A stretch of DNA of 64,000 nucleotides from Aphrocallistes beatrix (GCA_963281255.1 OY725506.1:310001-374000), one strand, 5' to 3'. Counted from the first letter of the stretch, positions 33,205 to 46,386 are shown. Program-made: numbers and translations. Notes: generated by a model from the sequence alone, not told the origin.

Positions 33205-35579
33205 TCACTGGAATAGCTCAGAGCTAACAAAGAGTCTTTTGCTATGAGATGTCCTCTGTACATAAGAAGACATGTCAGATCTGTCTATGTCATCAACAGC
33301 ATTATCCATCATCTTCTGTCGTATATCAGCTGGGGATAGAGCAGGATTAGCTTTCATGATCAATGCAGCTACTCCTGATGCGTGAGGACAAGCCATAGAC
33401 GTTCCAGTCTTTCTTGTATAGTCTATAAGTGATTAGATTTGAGTAAACATAACTTTGTAAATACTCGAGATATATAACTATTCCAGACACATTACGTACT
33501 CTACTTAAACGTCATTCGACAGACCGATACTAAAGCTCCATTAAAACATCACAAAGATGGATTTATACAAGCAAACTCGTGTTAATAACTTACCAAGGTT
33601 AAATTACACCGAAAAAGGTCAAAATTGAAAAATAGTAAAAGTCAACTTGGATGAAAAAGATGTTGAAAATAGTTCTGTACCAAAAACCCATAAAAGACCG
33701 CTTTGGGAGTTTTTTTAACCTAAAATGCCAGATGGTTTGATAACTTTTATCTCAAATCCTTCAACCATCCTAACTCCATTAAAATAATATCCCTTCTAAA
33801 CAACTTAGAAATTACAATACAATTTACTTGCCGTTATTATCTGTATAACTGGCACTCAATATGTCATTTCCAGGTGCCATTATATCGACACATGCTCCAT
33901 AGTTTGAAAACGAAGACATCTTCTTAACACAGGTATTTACATCATATTCATGAGCACCTACACATATGGCATCCTGATCTCGACAGAAAGTACTATAGCA
34001 ACTATCAACCGCTTCGTTTCCACTAGCTGCAACAGTGACAGCTCCCAAATCCCACAACTCTCCTACTGCCCTGTCTGCTGCTGAGCTAACTCCTCCAATC
34101 GAAAGGCTTGTAATAGTCCCGACGAAATCTTGCCTAAATTTGCAAAAATAGAATAGTAAGTAAATCAAACTAAATAGCAAAATTGATTTAACTATTTGGA
34201 CTAGGGATGTTGGAAACTCATCTCCGTTAAGAGGTCTATATTACAAGGTATGAAATATTAATATTAAAGTTGCTATTTGACAAAAGGTATTACCAAGCTG
34301 AGTTCATTTTGTGCATCATTCCAACGTGGTCCAGTCCGGCGATGACTGTTGCCCAAGTACCATAGTTGGGAGGATTTCCTAAGACTCTAACTGAGTACAG
34401 ATTTGCGTCCTTTGCAATTCCACTGTCAACTCCTGCAGCTATTCCAGCACAGTGTGTGCCGTGATCTTGGAGATCTCGTCCATTCTCAGTAGTTCCGTAG
34501 TATTCATCGATTGCATCAAAACTCAGCTCTGCTCTACTCCCACTGTATCCATTTCTCGACCTGTCATCATAATATCATAGTGTAGGAACTTGTCATGTAA
34601 GTATATTATTCTTATTGGTTCAAACCAATTTTATAACTTCACTAAATAATTTTTTAAAGCGAGACCATTGGCCAAATTTCAAATTTCGAAATGGAATTTC
34701 GAAAACAAAAGAAATATTCATCAAAACTGTAGCTACAGCTTAGTATTGTGGCAGGGAAATTACATAGGCTACTGATCAGTATATTTACCATGTTGAGGGA
34801 AGTTTGGTACAAATTGGTTGCTTTTTTTCATTAGTAAGTACTACACCTCAAAAGAAAATACCATAATAAGAACCACAAAAACTATACATGTACTGATGCT
34901 AACCTGAAGTCTCTATGATCATAATTGATTCCTGTGTCAACAATGTAGATGTCTGCTCCTTCTCCATAATTTTCTGGTTTGAAAGTATCATCAGTACAAT
35001 TCACATTATCGAGAATGTCTAGGTTGTAGCGGCTTGTTTCAAAGTCTTCCAAAATGGGAGAATCGTTTTGTTCAATGGACCTGTCAAGATGTACGACCTG
35101 GTCCTTCTCGATGAGTTCAACGTTTGCTAGTTTGAAATCTATAAATGAAATATCTAATGAAAAAAACCCTATACAAAACGATTCATCAGATTATCAGCAA
35201 GCAACTAATCAGGATCACGACTCATTATGGAATTGTGATAAACAAAGAAAGTAATATTTCCATGGATTTGTGGGTTCAAAAATCGAAATTTTGTGGATTA
35301 AAAGTTTTATCTTATAAGTAAAATGTTATTTTAATCACTCACCATCTCAGCTGTAGCCTCACTCATGTTTCCGATCACGAAAGGCAGTAGTGAAGTTAAG
35401 GAGCGCACTTGCATCTCTTCACGAGTAGAAGAGGCGTGCACTTCCATACTCTGAATCAGCTCTTCGATGTCTCCAGCATCTGATCCCTTTTCCAGGAGGA
35501 TGATGTACCTCTCATTAGAAGGAAATTGTTTCCCAGCTACCACAATAGCCGTAAGGAATGCACAGACGTATAGAAGCAT
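33205..35579 (-). pseudogene. S8 proteinase K-type protease U1, one-base lesion in exon 2
   Basis: Five exons: 35343-35579, 34904-35138, 34294-34560, 33832-34133, 33205-33422. Exon 1 encodes a signal peptide (MLLYVCAFLTAIVVAG) and the I9 propeptide; the others carry Asp (IVDTGINYDH), His (DHGTHCAG, with the Cys typical of the proteinase K group), oxyanion Asn (AASGNEA) and Ser (GTSMACPH). Exon 2 is 235 bases, one shorter than in U3-U5: near its start the T-run in GCTAGTTT (plus strand) has three Ts instead of four, which puts a TAG in frame at the fourth codon. All catalytic residues are otherwise intact, so the loss is recent or an assembly error. The family is secreted and digests protein outside the cell. 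Confidence 0.8.
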
Positions 35580-35722
35580 TTATCTTTGCGAGGTGTCCTG
35601 TTGAAATTTGGTATGTAAGGTCCAAAATAGACAGAATTAATACCAGAAACTGAATTTTGTTGTTGATTTTTCTTTTCTTGAAGTTGTGGGTGAGTAGATT
35701 TGTTGGTGCATTTTGTTGATCT

Positions 35723-35731
35723 CTATTTATA
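35723..35731 (-). promoter_or_regulatory. TATA box of U1
   Basis: TATAAATAG on the minus strand, about 145 bases before the ATG. The same element sits at equivalent places in U2 (40956-40964), U3 (44853-44861), U4 (49080-49088) and U5 (53855-53863), embedded in a conserved 200-base leader region. Confidence 0.6.
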
Positions 35732-35799
35732 AGTAAACTATTTTATGTTGTGTAAACTAGTGTCAATGAATTTATTATGAACAATGAAAACAGATAATG

Positions 35800-36200
35800 C
35801 TCACAAATGTAAATTATTTTTCCCACACGTGTCTTAATTGATATTTAATATTTATTTACAAAACGTGTAACTTTAATTATTTTTTTCATTTTAACTCTAT
35901 CAGACCATAACACATGCATTGAGAGGCCTACCATAGTTGATCATGAGCCCGAAAGGAATTTTGAGTTTAATATTAAAAACCAAATATATATATTTTTTAA
36001 TGGAAATGAAACCTCTTTTACATAATCTAATTAAATTATAATATAACTTTTAAGAGTGTTCAATAAAGTTGTAAATATTTGGGACTTCTCATATTCCAAT
36101 TCTTATTATTGCTATTACAAACATATTGAGTGTATTGCGCAAGCATATTTTACATTTCCTTGGAATATGAAGGTCTCAAGAGTAGATTTATCAGAACAGT
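35800..36200. repeat. conserved intergenic block upstream of U1
   Basis: Block with CCACACGTGTCTTAATTGAT, ACACATGC.TTGAGAGGCC and GTTGATCATGA. It recurs upstream of U2 (41050-41440), U3 (44950-45240), U4 (49170-49560) and U5 (53950-54330), and, displaced, at 59370-59680. It is a part of the tandem unit and may hold shared enhancer sequence. Confidence 0.7.
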
Positions 36201-36429
36201 GCATAAAACAGTACAGACGTAACAGGTGAGCGATGGTTGGGTTTGGGGAGCCATCACCACGAAGTAAATTTAAAATGCTAGATTTCCCAACAAAGTTGTG
36301 CTGCTATCCAGGAACATTTGATTGGCTAATAAATTTTGACACTTTTTGTGAAAATGTGTGTAAATATTTCAGAAATTACACCCAGGTTCAATTCTCCATC
36401 ATATAAGGAATATATGGTCCAAATTCGAC

Positions 36430-36700
36430 ACCGATCATGACATAAGGCATCTCCTATACTAGGAGCTGCACTGAAAGATAGCTCTATGGGGAGGCATGAT
36501 CAAGGATTTTGCCTCGAGTTTGATTCAGCGGTCCCGGATTTCATTGGACCTGCCTAAGCCAAATCATAGTAAGGCCACGGATTATTTAATTTAGCTCCGC
36601 CTCGCCCTGGGCTTGGTAAATTCCTAAGCTCCTAGGCATCACCAAGTCAAATTGAGTAGCCTGACTCGTCATTTCTGAGTCTGTAAAATAACATAACTAC
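36430..36700. repeat. duplicated intergenic block
   Basis: GACACCGATCATGACATAAG through the CAAGTCAAATTGAGTAGCCT stretch is repeated almost unchanged at about 49990-50240 and in part at 41820-41960. Non-coding array DNA. Confidence 0.6.
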
Positions 36701-36787
36701 AATCATAGGCGTAATGGTCCTCCTCCCTTAAATTTATGCTCTTTAACTGAGAGAAAAATATTTAAAAGAGTGTCGATAGGTCAAGTT

Positions 36788-37110
36788 CAGAGTTGCACGA
36801 GGGCCGACTTTTCTTATCGCCCTGCGGGCCGAATATAATAGTTTGCGAGCCCGTGGTCCGGAAATTTGGCAGAACTCCCCGCGATGACAACCGAGACGAT
36901 GTCTTTAATTGTCACGAGGTACCAATTAAGGAATACTTACGCAAATGGAACTTTGTTAGTTTCCACTTATTTGTGTTTGCAGAAACTCATTCCCATAAAA
37001 GGATTCCCTTAGTGTCTCTCTATAGTTAGTAAGTTACAAAGCGGGCTAAAAATATTTATGCGGGCTTTTTGCGGGCCGCGGTTACAAATTTCGGCTCGTG
37101 TGCAATTCTG
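36788..37110. mobile_element. hAT-type MITE with 8-bp target duplication
   Basis: Termini CAGAGTTGCAC and GTGCAATTCTG (inverted), flanked by identical GTCAAGTT octamers at 36780-36787 and 37111-37118. The array gives empty sites: GATAGGTCAAGTTATCCC at 55374 and GGTCAAGTTACG at 42070. It is 323 bases, more GC-rich than its surroundings and has no transposase. The open stretch inside it is chance. Confidence 0.85.
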
Positions 37111-37399
37111 GTCAAGTTATCCCATATTATCTTTATCATCAGATTTGAGTTGATTAATAATAGCAAAAATAAATATTTGAATTAAGCAGATACAGTATTG
37201 ATTTATCAGGAATACAGTCGAATACTAATAGAATGAGTAAGCAATCAATACACTATGAGGCCTAAGATATAGTTTGGATAGTTTGAGGAAATATTAGAAT
37301 AAATAAAGTTATTACTAGCGACTAATTACTCGCTATTAAGAGCGAGAATATATAGAATACTAGACTGAGAGCAAAATAGATAGCAGGAGGGAACGTTAT

Positions 37400-40300
37400 T
37401 CACTGGAATAGCTCAGGGCTAACAAAGAGTCTTTTGCTATGAGAAGTCTTCTGTACATTACAAGGCATGTTAGATCTGTCTATGTCATCAACAGCATTAT
37501 CCATCATCTTATCTCGTACCTCAGTTGGAGATAGAGTAGAATTAGCTTTCACAATCAATGCAGCTACTCCTGATACGTGAGGACAAGCCATAGACGTTCC
37601 AGTCAATCTTGTATAGTCTATAGGAGATTAGATTTGAAAAAGAATAACTTCGCTTAGACTCGAGATATAGAACTATTTCATACAGATTGCGCACTCTACT
37701 TAAACGTCATTCGACAGACCGATACTGAAGCTCCATTAAAACGTCACATGGATGGATTTATACAAGCAAACTCGTGTTAATAACTTATCAAGGTTATATT
37801 ACGCCGAAAAGGTCCAAAATTGATAAATAGCAAAAAGTCTACTTTTGGATGAAAAAGATGTTAAAATTTGTATTTCTGTACCATAAAGTCTAAAAGACCG
37901 TTTTGGGAGCTTTTTTAGCTAAAATGCCAGATGGTTCGATAATGATTGGAATTTTTAGATATTTCCAACCTCAAATCCTTCGACCATCCTTACTCAATTA
38001 AAATAATATTTGTTTTAAACAACTTAAAAATTACAAGATAATTTACTTGCCGTAATCATTTGTATAACTGGCACTCAATATGTCATTTCCAGGTGCCATT
38101 ATATCGACACATTTTCCATAGTTTGAAAACGAAGACATCTTCTTAACACAGGTATCTGTATCGTATTCATGTGCACCTACACATATAACACCCTGATCTC
38201 GACAGAAAGTTCCCTCGCAACCATCAACCGCTTCGTTTCCACTAGCTGCAACATTGACAGCTCCCAAATCCCACAACTCTCCTACTGCCCTGTCTGCTGC
38301 TCGGCTAACTCCTCCAATCGACATGCTTGCAATAGTCCCGACGAAATCTGGCCTAAATTTGAAAAAATAGAATCGTAAGTAAATCAAACTAAATAGCAAA
38401 ATTTGCTTTACTCTATGGACTAGGGATGCTGGCAACTCATTCTCGATGTCCAGTACATACAAAAGTGTGAAATATCTTATATATTAAAACGTTAGGATTT
38501 TTTTGTGTTTGTCCGAATTGGTTGAAGAATTGGCATGTAGGTGCCAAATGATACCGCTACGATTAATTTCTAGGATCTAAGCGAAATTTTCACACCTCTG
38601 CAAAAAATGGAAAACAAATTTTTTACACCTATTCTATACAAAATATATGACTCCATTCTCACAATAGAAATCATTATACGACACTACATTAAATTATCAT
38701 TGTTATTAATAGTTCAAAGCCACAACTTAGGTTTGATATCTTAAATGTATTACAGTACACCCTCGCTAATCCGAACAGCTCTGTGCCAATGATCGAAAAA
38801 ATCGTTCGGATTAGTGAATTTGTTCCGATTAGTGAAATAGCACTAATTCAATGGGGTATTAACTATAAAAAATTTGAATTGTTAGAATATTAAGGATAAT
38901 AATTTGTTATAATTGCTTCTTTAATGAGGTTTCTCAATCTTATTGAAATGTATAATATTACTATAAACGTTGATTTAAGGCATAGAGGCGAATAAGATTA
39001 TATTTCGGGTGTTCAGATTGTAAGAATGAAGTGTTCGGATTAGCGAGGGTTCGGACTAGCGAGGGTGCACTGTATAGTGTATAGCAATAAAAAAGATTAC
39101 GTGCATATTTTCACACCTTTATATATACATTTTCACACCATTTGACAAATTTTGAAAAATATGCCAGAGACTAGCTTATAATGGGTGATATGGGGTTTTT
39201 AGGGGTGTAGATTTCGAATATCATATTTTCGAGTAAATTTGATAATTTTTTTGTTTACTTTTGTTTACAATAGATACATTAAGTAAACAAATTACAAAAA
39301 TAGGCTAGAGATTAGCTTCCAAAGGTTAGCATAGCGTTTTTAGGGATCTAGAATTTCAAATATTATATTTTCAGATCGATATGATAATTTTTTTGTTTAC
39401 TTTTGTTCACAATAGATACATAAAGTAAACAAATTACCAAAATAGGCTAAATTGAGTAACCCCAGGCGCCCGCGGGCGACACTGCGGACACAAAGTATCC
39501 GCAAGTCGTGCAGCGTAAGCAAGCGAAGCGCGCTTGTTAATATTAAAGTTGCTATTAGGCTAAAGGTATTACCGGATTGATTTAATTTTGTGCATAAATC
39601 CAACGTAATCCAGTCCGGTGATGACTATTGCCCAAGTACCATTGTAGGGAGGATTTCCTAAGACTCTAACTGCGTACAGATTTGCGTCCTTCGCAACTCC
39701 ACTGTCAACTCCTGCAGCTATTCCAGCACAGTGTGTGCCGTGACCATCGAGATCTCGTCCATTCACAGTAGTTCCGTAGTATGCATCGATTCCATCAAAA
39801 CCCAGTTTTGCTCTACTCCCGCTGTTTCCATTTCTCCACCTATCATCATGATATTGTAGTGTAGGAACTTGTCATGTACAATATTGTTATTGGTTCAAAC
39901 CAATTTTATAACTTCCACTAAACAATTTATTTAAGCAAAACCATTGGCCAAATTTCAAATTTTGAGATGGAATTTAGAAAACGAAAGAAATGTTCATCAA
40001 AACTGTTGCTACTGCTTTAGTATTGTGGCAGAGAAATTGCATAGGCCACAGATCAATATATTTTCCATGTTGAAGGAAGTTTGGTACAAATTGGTTAAGT
40101 TCTATGCTTCAAAAGAAAATATCATAATAAGGACTACGCTAACTATACATGTACTGATGCTAACCTGAAGTCTATATGATCATAATTGATTCCTGTGTCA
40201 ACAATGTAGATGTCTGCTCCTTTCCCATAATTTTCTGGTTTGAAAGTACCATTAGTACAATTCACATTATCGAGAATGTCTAGGTTGAATTGACTTGTTT

Positions 40301-40813
40301 CAAAGTCGTCTTCCAAAATGGGAGAATCGTTTTGTTCAATGGACCTGTCAAGATGTACGACCTGGTCCTTCTCGATGAGTTCAACGTTTGCTAGTTTTGA
40401 AATCTATAAATGAGATATCTAATGAATCAACACTACGCAAACCAGCTCAACAAACTATCAACAAACAACCAATCAGAATCATGGCTCATTGTAGTATTTT
40501 GATTTGGGACCTCAAAAAATTCCAATTTTCGAACCGATTTTTTAAAAAATAGCACAATGTTATTTTAATCACTCACCATCTCAGCTGTAGCCTCACTCAT
40601 GTTTCCGATCACGAAAGGCAGTAGTGAAGTTAAGGAGCGCACTTGCATCTCTTCACGAGTAGAAGAGGCGTGCACTTCCATACTCTGAATCAGCTCTTCG
40701 ATGTCTCCAGCATCTGATCCCTCTTTCAGGAGGATGATGTACCTCTCGTGATCAGGAAATTGTCCTCTAGCTACCATAGTGGCCAGAAGGAATGCACAGA
40801 CGTATAGAAGCAT
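37400..40813 (-). CDS. S8 proteinase K-type protease U2
   Basis: Exons 40577-40813, 40165-40403, 39573-39839, 38051-38352, 37400-37617; 1263 bases, 420 aa, no lesion seen. Triad and oxyanion residues: DTGIN, GHGTHCAG, ASGNEA, GTSMACPH. The segment after the signal peptide reads ARGQFPDHERY, different from every other copy. Exon 2 has an extra codon (EDDFETS). Intron 3 is enlarged to 1220 bases by a Helitron-like insertion. Intron 4 begins G|GCAAGT, a GC donor. Confidence 0.88.
38475..39536 (+). mobile_element. non-autonomous Helitron-like element in U2 intron 3
   Basis: Starts TCTTATATATTAAAACG after an A and ends in a GC-rich tail GCAAGCGAAGCGCGCTTG before a T. Removing it restores GTGTGAAATATTAATATTA, which is exactly the empty site in U4 (about 47452). 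There is no target duplication, and insertion is between A and T, as Helitrons do. The terminus CTTG departs from the usual CTRR. It contains a nested MITE at 38753-39072 and no Rep/helicase gene. Confidence 0.75.
38753..39072. mobile_element. MITE nested in the Helitron-like element
   Basis: Inverted ends CAGTACACCCTCGCTAATCC and the complement of GGACTAGCGAGGGTGCACTG, beside TA; about 320 bases. The right end carries a second internal copy of the TTCGGATTAGCGAGGGTT motif. Confidence 0.8.
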
Positions 40814-42361
40814 TTATATTTGCGAAGTGTCCTGTTGAAATTCGGTATGTAAGGTCCAAAATAGGCAGAATTAATTTTTAAAACTGGATTTTGTTGCTGA
40901 TTTTCTTTTCTTGAAGTTGTGGGTGAGTAGATTTGTTGGTACATTTTGTCGATCTCTATTTATATGCAAACTATTTTTTTGCTGTGTAAACTAGTGTCAA
41001 TGAATTTTTACTGAACTATACGAATGTATAATTCTCACAATTGAAAATTATTTTTCCACACGTGTCTTAATTGATATTTAATATTTAGACACCAAACATT
41101 TAACTTTAATTATTTTAACTCTACAGACTATAACACATGCGTTGAGAGGCCTTCCATAGTTGATCATGAGGTCGAAAGGAATTTTGAGTTTAATATTAAA
41201 AACCAAATATATTTAACATCAAATCGAATAGAAACCTTTTTACATAATCTAATTAAATTATAATATAACTTTTAAGGGTGTTTAATGAGTCGTAAATATT
41301 TGGGACTTCTTAGATTTCAATTCTTCTTATTGTTATTATAAACATTTTGAGTGTATCATGTGAACGTATTTTACATGTTCCTTTGGGGTATGAAAGTCTC
41401 AAGAGTGAAGGCTTCAGAACAGTGCATAACATAGCATATTGTCCAACCCTCCCGATTCCGTTTGTCTATCCCGACTCCCGACGCAAGTCCCGCCGGGAGC
41501 TATATAATCCCGATTTCACCTATTTTTCCTTTTTAACCCGATATTCTACATTGTTAATTCAATATTTCCCTCAACTTTAAGTCAATAACCACGCGTATTC
41601 GGTTTTAGACCACTACTCTTTTGGATTTGCTATTGTTATATTTTACACTCACCATTTCATTATTGTATTAGCGTAAGCTGTTCTATATCTCACTAGTCAT
41701 GGAATCTAAACGGCTATAGGATGATCCAGAATCTTCCAAAAATGGCGGTAAGAAACATAATAATATATGCTATATAAAAAATTGAATATCTATAGTCGAG
41801 TTTAATTCAGCGGACCCGGATTTCATTGGACCTAGCTAAGCCAAATCATAATAAGGCCTCGGATTTTTTATTTGGCTCCACCTCGCCCTGGGCTTGGTAA
41901 ATTCCTAAGCTCCTTGGCATCACCAAGTCAAATTGAGTAGCCTGACTCGTCATTTCAGAGTCTATGTAAAATAACATCACTAAAATCATAGGCATAATGG
42001 TTCTCCTTCTTTTGAGATATTTCCTTAAATTTATGCTCTTTTCCTCCTGAAAATATTATAAAGAGTGTCGATAGGTCAAGTTACGCTATATTATCTTTAT
42101 CATCGGATTTAGGTTGGTTAATATTGGCAAAAATAAATAATTGAATTAAGCAGATACAGTATTGATTTATCAGGAATACAGTCGAATACTAATAGAATGA
42201 GTAAGCAATCAATACACTATGAGGCCTAAGATATAGTTTGGTTAGTTTGAGGAAATATTGGAATAAATAAGTTATTACTAGCAACTAATTACTCGCTAGT
42301 AAGAGCGAGGATATATAAATACTAGACTGAGAGCAAAATGGATAGCAGGAGGGAATGTTAT

Positions 42362-44709
42362 TCACTGGAATAGCTCAGGGCTAACAAAGAGTCTTTTGCT
42401 ATGAAAAGTCTCCTGTACATTAGAAGGCATGTCAGATCTGTCTATGTCATCAACAGCATTATCCATCATCTTCTGTTGTACCTCTCCTGGGGACAGAGTA
42501 GGATCAGCTTTCATAATCAATGCAGCTACTCCTGATACGTGAGGACAAGCCATAGACGTTCCAGTCTTTCTTGTATAGTCTAGAGGAGATTAGATTTGAG
42601 TAAACAACTTCACAAAGACTCGAGATATAGAACTATTTCAGACACATTAAGTACTCTACTTAAACGCCATTCGACAGACAGATACTGAAGCTCCATTAAA
42701 GCATCACAAGGATGGATTTATACAAGCAAACTCATTTTAATAACTTACCAAGGTTAAATTACGCCGAAAAGGTTAAAATTGAAAAATAGCAAAAAGTCAA
42801 CTTTTGGATGAAAATGATGTTGAAATTTGTATTTCTGTACCATCAATCCTAAAAAAGCCGCTTTGGGAGCGTTTTTAGCTAAAATGCCAGATGGTTCAAT
42901 AACATTTAAGCCGAATTTTTACAAATTCCCAATCTCAAATCCTTCAACCATCCTTACTCAATTAAAATAATATTTGTTCTAAACAACTTAAAAAGTACAA
43001 CATAATTTACTTGCCGTTATTATCTGTAATAATGGCACTCAATATGCCATTTCCAGGTGCCATTATATCGACACATGCTCCATAGTTTGAAAACCAAGAC
43101 ATCTTCTTAACACAGGTATTCATATAGTATCCATGTGCACCTACACATATAACACCCTGATCTCGACAGAAAGTTCTATTGCAACAATCAATCTGTTCGT
43201 TTCCACTAGAGCCAACATTGACGACTCCCAAATCCGACAACTCTCCTACTGCCCTGTCTGCTGCTGAGCTACCTCCTCCAATCGACATGCTTGCAATAGT
43301 CCCGACGAAATCTGGCCTAAATTTGCAAAAATAGAATAGTAAGTTGTAGCTAAATCAAGATAAAAAGCAAAATTTGCTTTAACTGTTTGGACTAGGGATG
43401 TTGGCACTTCATTTTCTGGTTAAGAGGTCTATATTACAAGGGTGTGAAATATTAATATTAAATTTGCTATTAGACTGAAGGCATTACCGGGCTGAGTTTA
43501 TTTGGTGCATCGATCCAACGTAGTCCAGTCCGGTGATGACTATTGCCCAAGTACCATCGTAGGCAGAAATTCCTAAGACTCTAACTGAGTACAGATTTGC
43601 GTCCTTTGCAACTCCACTGTCAACAGTGTGTGCCGTGACCTTTGAGATCTCGTCCATTCTCAGTAGTTCCGTAGTATGCATCAATTCCATCGAAACCTGG
43701 TTTTGCTCTACTCCTACTGTCTCCATTTCTCCATCTGTCATCATGATATTATAGTGTAGGAACTTGTCAGGCAGATTATTCTGATTGGTTCAAACTAATT
43801 TTAAAACTTCCACTCAATTTATTTAAGTAAGACACATTGACCAAATTCCAAATTTTGAAATGGAATTTAGAAAAGAAAAGAAATATTCATCAAAACTGTA
43901 GCTACAGCTTAGTATTGTGGCAGAGAAATTGCATGGGCCACTGATCAGTATATTTACCATGTTGAAGGAAGTTCGGTACAAATTTGTTCCTAGATTTTCA
44001 TTAGTCTATACCTCAAAAGAAAATACCATAATAAGAACCACACTAACTATACATGTACTGATGCTAACCTGAAGTCTATATGATCATAATTGATTCCTGT
44101 GTCAACAATGTAGATGTCTGCTCCTTTTCCATAATTTTCTGGCTTGAAGGTACCATCAGTACAATTCACATTATCGAGAATGTCAAGGTTGTAGCGGCTT
44201 GTTTCAAAGTCGTCCAAAATGGGAGATTTGTCTTGTTCAATGGCCATGTCAGGATGTACAATCTGGTCCTTCTCGATGAGTTCAACGTTTGCTAGGTTTG
44301 AAACCTATAAATGAAATATCTAATGAAGCAACACTACGCAAACCAGTTCAACAAACTATCAACAAACAACCAATCAGAATCATGGCTCATTGTAGTATTT
44401 TGATTTTGTGACCTCATTCCAATTTTCGGACTATTTTTTTAAAAAAAGCAAAATGTTATTTTAATCACTCACCATCTCAGCTGTAGCCTCACTCATGTTT
44501 CCGATCACGAAAGGCAGTAGTGAAGTTAAGGAGCGCACTTGCATCTCTTCACGAGTAGAAGAGGCGTGCACTTCCATACTCTGAATCAGCTCTTCGATGT
44601 CTCCAGCATCTGATCCCTTTTCCAGGATGATGATGTACCTCTCGTTACCAGGATATTGTTTCCCAGCTACCATAGTAGCCACAAGGAATGCACAGACGTA
44701 TAGAAGCAT
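42362..44709 (-). pseudogene. S8 protease U3, 20-base deletion in exon 3
   Basis: Exons 44473-44709, 44069-44304, 43488-43734, 43015-43316, 42362-42579. Exon 3 is 247 bases instead of 267. The deletion follows the catalytic HGTHC directly and removes AGIAAG, so the frame runs into TGA at once. Other exons are open, and their key residues (DTGIN, SSGNEQ, GTSMACPH) are kept. The mature domain has drifted slightly more than in neighbours (SIGGGSSAAD, VGSSGNEQIDCC). Exon 1 is still identical to the others in its core. Confidence 0.82.
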
Positions 44710-45242
44710 TTATATTTGCGAGATGTCCTGTTGAAATTTGGTATGTAAGGTCCAAAATAGACAGAATTAATATTTGAAGCTGAATTTTGTTGTTGATCTT
44801 TCTTTTCTTGAAGTTGTGGGTGAGTAGATTTGTTGGTACATTTTGTCGATCTCTATTTATAAGTAAACTATTTTTTTGCAGTGTAAACTAGTATCAATGA
44901 ATTTGTAATGAACTATGCGAATGTATAATTCTCACAATTGAAAATTATCTATCCACACGTGTCTTAATTGATATTTAATATTTAACCACCAAAACATTTA
45001 ACTTTAATTATTTTAACTCTACAGACTATAACACATGCGTTGAGAGACCTTCCATAGTTGATCATGAGGTCGAAAGGAATTTTGATTTTAATGTTAAAAA
45101 CCAAATATATTTAACATCAAATGGAATAGAAACCTTTTTACATAATATAATTAAATTACAATATAACTTTTAAGGGTGTTTAATGAGTCGTAAATATTTG
45201 GGACTTCTTAGATTCCATTTCTTATTATTGTTATTATAAACA

Positions 45243-45733
45243 CAAGCGCGCTTCGCTTGCTTGCGCTGCGCGGCTGGCGGACACTTTGTGTCCACCTGAG
45301 CCGCCCTTTGGGCGCCTGGGGTAACCATTGATTAATTATATGGGAGATAATATCTCGGAATACGTCTGTCCTACTGTTATAATCGAAATCGCACGAAAAA
45401 TCGCCAAATTTGTCAATTGTTAAAATTTTTGATGCGTAATGATGACGTCATAACAAAATGATGAGTCTTTATTTTTTGATAATAGTTGCATCATATGTAA
45501 GGTATATTAATATACACATTCTCTTAAAATCTCAGCCTTCTATTACTTAAAATAGTTATGTTCCAAAAAATGGAATTTTTAATTCTTAAAACGGTGACAA
45601 TGACGTCATAATTCCATGATGAGTCAATATTTCCGTGTGAGCTCAGAACTTAGTGGAGCTATAGCTAAAAGACTCCCACATGCCAAAAATCAGCTTTTGT
45701 GCCAGGCAGTTTCTTCATTCAATTCGTTACAGA
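45243..45733 (-). mobile_element. inverted Helitron-like element upstream of U3
   Basis: On the minus strand it begins TCTGTAACG after an A and ends GCGCGCTTG before a T, matching the rules of the element at 38475-39536. The GC-rich tail is shared (TGCGGACACAAAGT-like and CGCAGCGCAAGCAAGC). It interrupts the conserved intergenic block present uninterrupted at 41335. About 490 bases, with no gene. An (AT)n run lies directly beside its TC end. Confidence 0.65.
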
Positions 45734-46386
45734 TATATATATATATATATATACAAACATTAAAGTCTCAAGAGTGGAGGCATCAGAACAGTGCATAATA
45801 TAGCATACTTTTAATAATTTTAATAAGTGTTCAAAATTAAACAAATACAATTGCATACTGTCCAACCGTCCCGATTTCGTTTGTCTATCCCGACTCCCGA
45901 CGCAAGTCCCGCCGGGAGCTATATAATCCCGATTTGACCTATTTTTCCTTTTTAACCCGATATTCTACATTGTTAATTCAATATTTCCCTCAATTTTTTG
46001 ACAATAACCACGCGAATTCGGTTTTAGACCACTACACTTTTGGATTTGCTATTGTTATATTTTACACTTTACTAGTATTAACGTAAGCTGTTTTATATCT
46101 CACTAGTTATGGTATCTAAACAGCAAATCATAGTAAGGCTCCGGATTTAAAAAAAATAAATAATTGAATTAAGCAGATACAGTATTGATTTATCAGGAAT
46201 ACGTTCGAATACTAATAGAATGAGTAAGCAATCAATACACTATGAGGCCTAAGATATAGTTTGGTTAGTTTGAGGAAATATTAGAATAAATAAAGTTATT
46301 ACTAGCAACTAATTACTCGCTAGTAAGAGCGTGAATATATAGAATACTAGACTGAGAGCAAAATAGATAGCAGGAGGGAATGTTAT

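Noticed and set aside
33400-33422. alternative acceptor ACAAG| for exon 5 of U1
   Set aside because: Would allow a GT donor (GCAA|GT) in phase 2, but the AG is absent in U5 and the upstream TATAG site is present in all copies; U7 confirms phase 1.
36793-37029. 78-codon plus-strand frame
   Set aside because: Lies entirely inside the 323-base hAT-type MITE and has no domain.
41347-41580. 77-codon frame, identical at 49472-49705
   Set aside because: Identity comes from recent duplication of the spacer; a disrupted version exists upstream of U3 and U5. No coding signature.
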